The notes under the pieces were generated by a model. That model saw nothing but the letters and a program-made list of their open reading frames with translations, was not told the DNA's origin and did not search any database. This document shows positions 22,901 to 34,431 of a DNA stretch of 64,000 bases, piece after piece (positions within the stretch are counted from its first letter, which is position 1; each line of letters starts with the position of its first letter). The stretch covers positions 41,664,001 through 41,728,000 of the forward strand of contig JAZHRO010000039.1 in NCBI GenBank assembly GCA_037157565.1, given 5' to 3'. Origin of the DNA: Thalassia testudinum (lineage: Eukaryota; Streptophyta; Magnoliopsida; Alismatales; Hydrocharitaceae). The position numbers and the translations under genes were made by a program.

Positions 22901-25900
22901 TGAATGATCACCAGTTGGGATCATTGTAGAAATGTATTCTAGGCTCAACTGACCCCATAGCATCTGTTGTGGACTCCCATTCTGATGGTTATTGGTCGTT
23001 GGCTTTGCCTGTGATGTGCACGAAACAAGGTTTGATAACAATTGTGTTGTAGTATAGTCGAATCGCACAAATCAACCTTTAAGTTTGTAAACTCGAAACA
23101 GAAATTATTCCGAAGTTGTTCGCTAGGAACAAGATAAATGCGTGAATACCACTATCAAGATTTCACAAAAGCTCGGGAACTAGATTGAATGAATTTGATT
23201 TTTTTATTGCCAAATCTAGTTCAAAAATGTAAACATTTATCACTCAACTCAATAAATCAATTGAGAAAAGTGTAATTTAACTATTCAATACTCAAGTAAT
23301 GATTGTCAAATATTAATTAAGCACTGACTAATTCATAATGATAATGTTTGAACACGATAGTGCAACAAAATCACAAGCTATTCTATAACAAAATTTAATC
23401 CTCAGCTAATCAAACTGAGTTACAAATCAGTCCTTGAGAAGAAAGTTGTTTTCTTACAATTTGGTCCTTGTGGATCTACAATCAGGTCCCTACAGCGTCT
23501 TCTTTCATTTCAAGTTGGCCCCTACTAGCAGCAGGAGACCTCCTCCTCCTCGTGCGTGAAGGAGGCCGCAAGGGAGTTGGCTGGTGAGTAGAAGGGGAGC
23601 TTCAAGGGGCCTCAAGCTGTGCAACAAGGTTGGAAAGCTTTGTTGGAGTTCCACGAGGCCTTCGGTGGAGTTTAGCGGATGCGAGGGAGGTGGACAGTGG
23701 TTGCAGGCCTCGAAGAAGATGGTGGCGACAGTGAGAGTTGGAGGGAGGTAGGTGGTGCGTGGAATCCTCTGTTGGGGATCGCAAAATGTCCCTCATGCCC
23801 CTGTGAAGCTTCTCGCGAAGCTTGAGAGCATGAGCAAGGCCAGAGAAGGCTGCCAGGGTCGGAGATGGCAGCGGCGGTAGCCGATGTGGTCTTGGTGGAG
23901 AGGTGGCTATTGACCTTAGGCAAGTGGTCAAGGAGCTTTGCCTGAGGTTGGCAAAGGTGATGGCGGTGGTGATTTGGCATGGAGGTGACGAAGGAGGGCT
24001 GTCCGATTCGACGAAGGAGGCGGTGGCAGGTGGTGCCTTGTGGGTGTCCAGGGACGTTGAAGCCCCAAATTAGTTGAGGGCTTTTGCTTGTGAAGGTGTT
24101 GCAGAGCTTTGGAGGTGGTTGGTGATCAGCGGAGGTGCTTGGCGTGTCATGGAGGAGGTCGTTGGCGATGTGGCTAGCTGTGGGGAAGATGATGGTGGTG
24201 CAGGAGAGTGTTGGATCAATTCCTAATTCTAGGGAGCTTAATCTATACTACAGAGAAGGGGGAAGAAGAGAGGATACCTAAAAGTGGATGAGAAAGGGGT
24301 GGAGCGCATTCGATGTTGGTCGATCGGACGTGGGGAAGAAGAGAAGTTCAGCGAGGTGGATTGGAGTGGGGTAGAGGATCGGCTTTGGTGGTGGGAAGCT
24401 TGACAAGTGAACGGGGAAGATAACCACACCCTCGATTGGCAGTGAGGGGCAACGACGAAGATGGTTGGAGAAAAGCTCCAATGTCTCATCGTCGGCGACG
24501 TTGAGGGAGGAGGGGGTAGGGACGTGCCACAACTTGACAGCGAGGAACAACGGAGCTTGGCGAAGCTTTATAGATGGCCGCTCGTGCAAATTAAGGTGAG
24601 AAAAACCTTGGAAATGTTGGCGATAGGTGTGCTCCGGCGGTGGTTTTGGCCATGAATCGCGACGGCTACAGTAGGCTCGAACAACTGGAAATTATGTGAG
24701 GATGCGCGAGATTGATTAAGGAATGATCCCACTAATTTTGGTGGGATTTTGTCGCAAGATCTGGGAGATCTTGCTCCCTAAAATCATGCCTGAGAGCACG
24801 GTTTGAGCTGCTCCCTAAAATAAAAAAGAAATGATTTTGGACTTAATTGAAAGAGATTCGAAAATTAACGATCATTGTGCAAAGTAGGTTAAAATGAAGT
24901 CCAATTGGCCTCAAATTTTTATTGTAACCTAATTTGGACATAAGAAATCTATTGGTGATTTCAATTTTGGGTTTTGATGAAGATTGATAGGTCAATTTAT
25001 ATTTTAACCTAAAATATATTAAATATTCACCTAGGTCTTTATTTTAGGTCAAAAGAGGTTCATTTTGTCAAATTGATTGTTCTAAACTTTATATAATATT
25101 TTTCAATTATTTTTAGAAAGTTTAGATTACATTTATTTTCATCAGAATCCTTTGAATTAAAATGATGTTGAGATTAGGATTTTATTAATTATAAATTAGA
25201 TTTTATTTCAGAGAAACCTTAAATCAATCAATGCAAGCTCACTTATTAGAATTTTTAGCTCGATTGACCTTTAATTAAGTGTATGTTTACCCTTTTGTTA
25301 ATCTGCATTTATATTTACCGGTTAAAATAGCAGAATTAACCTCTTTCACAGCAATTCCTCTTGATTCAGCCAAGATGAAATTATATCCTTTTATATATCA
25401 ATTATGTGGAATTATACTTGGAAATTAGTTAAATTAAAATAGAAATAGAGGATGATGGTGTTACCATCAGCCTGCTTATCCGATGTTGAGGTTGAGGAGT
25501 TGGTCTTGCTGCTTTAGGTCCTCCTTGATGTTCGAATTGTCTGAGATGGAGATGGGTGGATCTGGAGGCGTAGTGCCTTTTCAGTGAGGAAAGCTTTTTC
25601 TTCGCTACATGGAGAATGCTCCCTATGGTGACCAAGACCTGCTTAATGATTGCAGGAAAATTTGGAAGTGCAAAATCCCCCTGATGATGGAAATTTTCTT
25701 GTGACATCTAAGGAAAGGAAGGTTGGTTACCCATGAATCATGACTACAGGAGTTGTTGGGCAATAGATGCTAATGTGACTCACTCGTTGTGTGGTGAAGG
25801 TGTTAAGGATCTAAATCACCTTTTCTTTTGGTTCTCTTTTGCAATTTCTTGTTGGACAGGTGCTATTAACTACTCTATTAGCTTTGCTTCTTCCTTGGAG

Positions 25901-28900
25901 TTCTGGTCCAACATTCGTGACACCCTTGCAGATGGGGGCGTCATTAAGAGAGCTTTTATTCTTTTGTGGTGTATCTGGTTAGAACATAATGGGGTGGTGT
26001 TCAGATGAGGAAGGATGTTCCTTGATGCGGTTTTAAATCACCACAGTTTCCTTTGTAATAGCTAATGTTTTGAGCTCTCCTTTTTATTAATGAATCTGGG
26101 GGGTAAACAACACTTGCTGACTCCCCTTTTCTCTTTCAAAAAAAAAAAGGTCCATATATATCGTTTTTGAAGTTGGCATATAAAAATGGAATTCTTTTAT
26201 CTTCCAAAATTCTCCACGATGTAAACCTTGTAACAAAGCCATAGGCTTTTTTCTACATCAATGAAAATCACACACATATCTTTCTTCTTGGTTCTGAAAA
26301 TCTCCATTAAACATCTCAAAGCTATTGCTTCAGTTGTAGACCTATTAAGCATAGAACCATCTAAATTTTTATTTACATTGAAGATCTCTTAAAGCCTCCT
26401 TTCATTACTCTCTATTGAAGCTTCATCACATCACTCATCTACTTGATACCTCCATAGATTGACTAGTTCCATATATTTTCTTCTATAGGTGTTGCAATAC
26501 TCTTTCTCCATTTCTGCTGTTATCTTGCTTCTCTAAATAACAATAAATAATGATATATATGTCAAATGTCCCTTCCTCACTCAAATGCCCTTAGGGATAT
26601 CATTAGGTTTCGAACCCTTTGATGTTTTTTTTGTTAAATTAATTTCTGTTAATAGCTTTCATGACTCAGGTAAGGATCTCTATAAATTCTATCAGTGTGA
26701 TTTCAATTATACCATTTCTGTCAAGAAGCTTTAAGCTTTAAAGTAACTGTTCCGCCTTTTCTTCTGTTTGGCTTCTCATGCAACTAAAGAATGTAGTTCA
26801 CGAGAAGATGTTAATTAGGGATTCAACTATTGATATTCCAAGGTTGTCGATATGTTGAGTATGAGGAAGATTCAAATCTCATGTCTTCAGGAGACAAAAT
26901 AGACTGGAGAGGATTCTTCCCAAAATTAGGATTGAGAAGCTCAACTATGCAATGAGAAAATTGATTGATGTGGTTTACCTTCTATCTGCCACTTATTTGG
27001 TAGGCTAGTAGCATAAGCTGCATGAGTAATTATCTTATAGATATAACAGCAAACTCATTCTTAATACCTCTGAATTCTCATAAGAAAAAATAAAGAGGTT
27101 TGGCAGTAGAGAGTTGGATTGGGAACCAATGATTAGTGCTCTATTTGTAGGAATTGAAGTAGGTTAGGGTAATGGTGCTTGCAATGTTTTTGTTAGAATT
27201 TAGGAAAATGATTAGGATAAGTAGGCTCACCTTCTTAATGCTAATAATGCTGCTATCCCCACATCATCAATGGGTAGGAAATCTATATGTTACATTGAAT
27301 TTGATGGTTGAAAGGGCATATGAGCTTAGTTGACAGGCTTCTTAATGTCACTGATCTGTGCACAAAATTTTAGCTCTGGAAAACTAAAGCAAAGGCATTG
27401 AGAAGTGATATGCCTACTTCAGAAGGCATGTTTATGTATTGTCTACTTGAGAAATTTTGATTGTGTTGCTGATTTTACTCGGTTATCTAGGTGTGTGATA
27501 CAAGCCAATTTAGTAGATAGTCCTAATGATCAACTTTATACTAGGATGCTGCTAAGCACTGAATGTAGAGGAATTCTGACAAATGAAATGCCGCAAATAA
27601 CTTCACCATGATGTTAAATTAATCTAGTTCCCAGAGGATTCTGAAAGCTGTTTGTTATGGAGCATCTAATTGAAGTGTGAATATTAGTAAAATTTAGTGC
27701 AAACCCAGCCACTAACCTCACTCCAAGCAGCAGATCACCTTGCTGCAAGAGAGTAAACATTTTATGAGATTTAGAAAGGCACTGTGGCTCTACTTCTGTT
27801 TGACGGCAGATTCCTGTGGAGCTAAATATTTTCAATGAGAATCTGATAACTTCTGACAAGATAGCCACAAGAAAGCAATATAATGGAAATCAAGATCCAA
27901 AATCAAATGTTAGAATAACAAGCGGTTGTATCAACAAAGATGATCAGAGTGTCAAGCTGGCAAGGCAGTGTGCAGCAGAGGTTGGTGGCTTTTGATTCAG
28001 AAGGGTGTCAAGTTTCGACAACTGCAAATGAGTTGGCAAGGGAGAGGTCAGAAGGGTGATCAGTAACTGTTAGGGAGATGTGCTTGGAATATGGTTCCCT
28101 CAGAATTTGGCTGGTGTTTGTTTTTCTTTTTCCCCTTCTAACATAAGGACACCTGGTGTTTCTTTTTCCTTTTCCCCTTTTAACATAAGGACACCACGGA
28201 CATTGTGGTAATTAGAATTATAAAAGGTGCAACTTCCCCCCAAAAAGAAAGAAGGCATCTTGGTTCTCCTCAACTCTTTGGAGAACCAAACTTTTCAGGA
28301 AAAAAGAAACATAAACTGGATTGAAATTGCTCTTTGCCCTCATACAAGAATTTAATTGAATGATGCTGCATCAGCATCAAAATGATGAGATATCAGATTA
28401 TCAATTCATGTTCTTTTGAATAATTGACAATTGTGTACTGAGATTGCCTGAAGTGTGGCATGCTTAAATTTGGCCTCATTCTTTCCCAGGAGATGGACTC
28501 CAAAGAATGGAAGCTATTGGTGCAAGAGATTCTGAGATTTCTCAAAGCTGACACTGCCTTTATGAACATGAGACCATTAAGATACAGTTTTGTCTTTGAT
28601 TCCCATCCAGATTCTCTTCCTTATGTTGTCTCTGGAGAAGCTAAAAGAGGACTAAAATTGAGTGATGCAATCTTAAGCAGCTATCTCTACAATGAGGTCA
28701 GGTACCTGTTGGAATTATGTACTTATGAGATGGTTGGATATGTTCATTAAGGTAAAAACAATTCAATTCTTCATGGATGTTCTTTGATGCCAGATCAAGT
28801 TCACAGAGCTCACTCTCGACACTTTTAGGATGCTTCAATGTCTGGAGTGGGAGCCCAGTGGCTCCTTTTCTTTGCCCAACCAGAAAGAGAGTGAGAAATC

Positions 28901-31900
28901 AGCAGCCAACAATCCTTTGCATGATATCAGAGATCCCACCTTGCCACCAAATCCAAGAAAAGTGATTCTGTATCGCCCATCGGTTACGCATTTTCTTCTG
29001 GTGAGTCTTTTACACCCTTTTTCCATCATTGTATTCATGCTGCTTAGAAGACTCTATGTCCAAACCACACATGTGTGCATGCATGCACACACACGCAAAC
29101 ATAAAAGCTCGTGCACACACACCCAAACACACCACCACTCACACGCACACACATGCACACACACATGCACACACTTGGGTTCCGTCAAGTCAAAGAAATT
29201 TCCCAAAAAAGGGAACAATCTCTTTTTCAAAAAAAAAAAGGAAAAATATTTCTTCTTTTTCTTTTCTCAAACTGTTAAGTTACATGCATGCTGTCACAGG
29301 TTGATTATTTTGTAAGGGTCATCCAAGGTCACTTTGTTACTCCTGTGGGAGTGCTTACTGTTGGTCTATGCATTTGCATGTGCCTGCTTGATAAGGCCTA
29401 CCAGAACACTTCAATTCCATCAAGTTCAAGAAAAGTGGATAACATGCCTAGAGTATATGCATATTGTTGTCGGTTGTTTATATTGTAAAGGTCATCTATA
29501 TTCATCTCGTTAGTTTTGTGAAGATGCTTAACATTTGGTCTGTGTATTTTGATGAATATGCTTTATAAAGGTCTGATAGAACACTTGGGTTCTGTCAGCT
29601 GAAGAAACTGGATAATAAGCCTATCTTCTTTGTGTTTTCTTAAATAAATTATAGAAACACATCAATATCATTATTAATGTTTAATTATTTGTGAAGATGA
29701 TCCCTGGTCATCTAAGTACTTCTAAATGGAGTTTTATGTAGTCTAATATTACATGCAAATTGCAATTAGACTCATGAGTTGTCACGACTGATCAAGTTAT
29801 TCTGTAAGCTTTGGGGTCAGTGATGGTTGCGGTGTGAAGTTGGAGGTTTATCCTTTTTTCTCCTTTATTTTGATAATTATGGAAAGTTCATGCCTCTATT
29901 TGTTGGGACTATAATAGATTCACCAACTTTCATGTGTTTTTGCTTTCTTTATACGTGGTGATGCTTTGTCAGAGTCTATTTTTGTTGTCTTTGTGATGTT
30001 ATGTATGGATTAATTTCCTTTTCTGATTGGAACCTGTTCTTACCATTGGGATAATGAGAATCCCACTGTGTTCAATTTTCTCTACTTCCAAGTTATTGCG
30101 AGAACCTGCCTGTATCTTCATGTGGAGTTGCGTGACAAATAATTGCTTGCAGTGATGCAATGGCACCATCTTTTATGAGGATCGTTTTCCTCAAGGCCTG
30201 TGTTCTTTATACATGTGTTATCTTAAGTTGCTTAGGTGCTTGATGATAACTTGTTTCAAGGGCTGAGTATGCACTTAACAGCTGACCACCGGGAATTCCC
30301 ACGTATTAGTGTGAAATGTGAAAATGCAAAAAATATCGGATAGCTTTATGTGAAAGTTTGGTATTTAATCTACCATGTTGAGCATTGTTTAAATTTTATT
30401 TTTGCAAATACAAAAGGTCCCATGTTCACCCATTTGTGCAGTTGCAAATCATTGTCACTCCTACTTAATAGTGGCATACCAGCTTTCTGAATATTAAATA
30501 TGAAAATTTCTTTGTATAATATCTTGCATTATCCATGTAGGCATTATGAGATAATTGTTTCTTATGTTTATATATGCCATGTGGCCCTCCCATGTTATCG
30601 TCCAATAAGGCCATATGGCCATTAGGATTGTGTGGTGGCTTGTTAGCCAAGTAATGGTTGCCCGGTTATCAGTTATAGCTTTATTTAGTGGAGATAATTG
30701 TGGGTTGTTAAGGTCAATTAGGATTTCCTCTTTTAGTAAATAAGGATTTAATTATTCTATTTTCTATTTTTAGCGGTGAGATTGTTTCTCTTTAAATAGA
30801 AAACAGTATCCCTCATTATTTCTTGAGTTGTAATAATCATGATCCCATCTTCTACGACTCTCCCAACTTCTCTCTCTTGCTGATTCTCTCTCTCTCTCTC
30901 TCTCCACGCTCCATGCGTGGAACCTCCACGTGCCTAGACTCGTCAGACTCTGCAATTCTCCATGTGGTATCAAAGCCACCAATCTAAGCCTACTTCATTT
31001 TCATGTGTGGAATAAGAGGAGCAAGGAGAAGAGGGTCCACACACAAGGATTATCTTCTTGTGCGTGAATCTCCCATGTGCCACTGCAGCCCTGGAGTTTT
31101 ATGACATCTTTGTCTAACATGGTAGTACTCTTGAGAACCCTTGGAAGTCCTTAGGCACCTTACACAAGGCCCAAGGGGACAAGAAGATGATTCTTAGTGA
31201 ATTGTCTCTCTTACGCATCTATCACCTTACGCGGTGCATAGTAGAGGGAGATTCATTATCCAAAGACGGAGATGGTGGGGCATGGGACTCAAGTGACTGC
31301 AAGAGAAGGGAAAGTGATCATTCAAGGCAAGACAATCAAACTTCAAAAGCCTCAAACTATGTCCTATGGGTAAGGGCATTCAAAATCTTTGTCGGTGGTC
31401 AAGACAAGTTGCACATCCTACTGGAGGAGGTGCTAGAGACCAAGGATACATCCAAGATGAAGAAGTTGGAGACACAAGAAGATTTCGAGGCCCAAAGGAG
31501 GAAGCCTCAGATTCGTCACCATGCTTGGGATTGACTCCCGTTCTATCACATCATTGACTATGGAAGACCTCCACGTGGGATGCCTAATGGTTCTCTCTAT
31601 TGCCTGTGGATTTGAAAAAGATCTAGGCTATGTTACTCCATGACAAAGAAGATTACGGTAGTCGTCGCGACAACTATCGAGGTTGCTCACGAGGCAACGA
31701 ATTTAGAGGTTGCTAAAGGACTCTCTGTGGCTTTCGAGGATCCAAATAAGGAAAGCTTGGGCATAAAGGACGATGAAGAATGGTAGGGGCTCTAACCTCA
31801 CCAAAATCACCCAAGTCTTCAACTTACTCCGGCCTTGACTTGAGGGGGAGTGTGGAGAAGTAATAGGCCACGTGGGTTGCCACATGGCACCAATGCCACG

Positions 31901-34391
31901 TGGACAGTCCATGTGGCTCTCCCATGTCATCGTCCAATAAGGCCATACAACCGTTAGGATTGTGTGGCGGCTTAGTGATATTAAAAATACACGATTTTGT
32001 AAAAAGCGAGTTTTGTCGTTGAGACTCGTATCTTTGCAATTAACTTTTAAAATTTGTAATATTTAGATAGGGTGAATATCTAGGGTCATCCAAGGAGGCC
32101 AGATTGTTAATCAAAAAGATGATTCTCTCTCGCCTCTCAAATCTTCACTTGTCTTTTTGTATTTTCAATTTTATTATTTTTTTAGGATTTTCAAAATAGT
32201 CGGGCAACAGAATGCGAGTATGATAATTACGCTAAAGACTACGTCTATCACTAAACCTAAGTGACAAGAAAACCTTTTCTTCTAAACTCACCCTGGGCAA
32301 GTGCACTTAGGGTAATTAGAAGAAGAAGGTGTAGTGCACTAAGTTACTAAAAACATGAAAAGTGCACTAAGATTAAAACATAAATTGGAAGGTAAATTTA
32401 AAACTTGTATTACTAGCAAGTGTAGCGGAATGCTTGTTACATAAAAACAAGTACAACACTAGCTGATACAAGAATTAAGAAAGATAAAGAAGGGGGGATC
32501 CTCTGGTAAAAGTTCTGGGTGGCCCTTGCTCCAAATGCAGTTGCCCTGCACTTGAAAATGGTTCTCCTTAGCTTCCTTCTCTAAGTGGTCTTCCTCTAAG
32601 CTTTCCTCCAAGCTGGGCGTCAACCACCTTGCTTCTCTTGCTTGGCCATCTCTTCTATGTGAAGAACTTCTCCTTGGCGTGGCACAAGTGAGTGGAATAG
32701 AGGGGAAGAAGGCACTAAAGGGATGGGTAGGTTGCCCCCCTTGATCTTCCTTATCTTCTTCTACTCCTTGGCCGTAGGTATAAGTGGTGTAGGTGGAATA
32801 AAAACTAAGGAAGAAGATGATGGTGTGGTGGTGGTTATGGGGGTAGATATAGGAGTGAAGGGGTGGTTGGCGTGAATGAGATGGAGGGCCAAGATATGTT
32901 GATGGAGGTGGTTCGTTGATCCTAAGGCTAGGATTAGTTAGTGCCAACCTAAAAGGCTCCATGAGGTGGTTATGGTGGTGGTTGGTGCCTTTTGGTGATG
33001 GAGAGACACCTTAAAAATGGTGCCAACCTGAGGCTTCTAGGAGGATCTTAGCTGGCACCACGATTGGAGGGTGGAGATGGCATATGTGGTAAGGTGTAGG
33101 GTTAGGATGGGGGGTTGTTTTGGTGCCAAAGAGGGGGGCTGGTTATGGGCATTTTGGCACCAACTTAAGGTGCCCCTTGATGGTGGTTGAGGGGTGAATG
33201 GGTGCTTTGTTTTGGTGTCAAAAGGGAAGTGGGAATGGGTAGCTTAGGTGGACTAGGTTTAGGGTTATTTGGTGGAGCTGGTTAGGTGGGTTTTAGGGTT
33301 AAGTTGGGATGCCATGGAGGTGGACTAGCTAAGCTAAGCTAGCTTAGCTAGTAGATGAGTGGAGTAGGAGGTGGAAGGAGCTAGGGTTTTGGAGTAGGAA
33401 TTGAGGAGCTGCACCTAAGCTGTATTGGAGCTGATGGCTGCTGAAGAGAGCTGCAAGGAGCTACCTTAGTTGGCTTAGCTTGCTAGTTCTTTGCTAGTTG
33501 CTAAGCCAAACTAAGATGAATTGGCTTCTGTTGATATGAGCTGAGGTGAGCTGGGTCTGGTCTTCCCGAAGATTACCTAGCTAGCTGGAGTAGCTAGCTT
33601 AGGTCAAGTAGCTCAACTCAACCAAGTTGAGCTGAGTTGAGTCTTTGGGAGCTGGACTTGAGCTGCCTTGAGCTGGTTGAAGTCTTCTTCAGCTGGCTAG
33701 GCTTAGCTAGTTGATGGCAATAGCTAGCCCTAATCAAGTAGAGCTTCCAGTGAACTATTTTACGCTGGAGGAGCTGGAATGGAGCTGGGATCAATTGTTT
33801 TGAGCTAATTTGAGCTACCATCCAGCTGAGGTGAGCTGAATGGAGTTAAGGTGAACTAGCTAGAGCTATCATTCAGATAAGATGAGCTGAATGGAGCTAC
33901 GGATGAGTTGATCAATCTAGAAGGAACTAGGATCCAGCTGGGATGAGCTAGATCTAGCTGAGATCTAGCTGATGTGGGCTTCTCCTTCATCTTTTGCCTT
34001 CTAAAGTGCCAAGGTTTGTGGGATCTGACTATTTGCCTATCTCTGACACTCAGGTAATTGCATCAAAAAGACAATAAGATGCAATGCATGCCTAACCTAA
34101 GTAAATTCCTAAATGCAACCCGAAAATTCGTTTGTGGAGTTAAAACCCTAAGAACTAGATCAATTTTAGGGTATAAGAATCATGATAAACTGTGGGTTGT
34201 TTAGTTACCAATTGTGGCTTTATTTGGTAGAGATAATTGTGGGTTGTTAGAGTCGATTAGGATTTCAAATTAGGATTTAATTGTTTTGTTTTCTATTTTT
34301 AGTAGTGTAATTGTTTCTCTTTAAATAGAGAACAACACCCCTCATTATTTCTTGAGTTGCAATAAATAAGATTCCATCTTCTACAACTTCC

Positions 34392-34431
<40 letters not shown>

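Noticed and set aside
27614..27868. 84-codon minus frame in SCAI intron 2
   Set aside because: No family motif that I can defend; compositionally ordinary intron.
28830..29315. 161-codon open frame as a stand-alone gene
   Set aside because: Its first part is SCAI exon 4; the rest is intron with CA repeats and A/T runs.
32459..32962. 167-codon minus frame in the intron-4 solo LTR
   Set aside because: Low-complexity, no domain, within a repeat; not supported as a gene.
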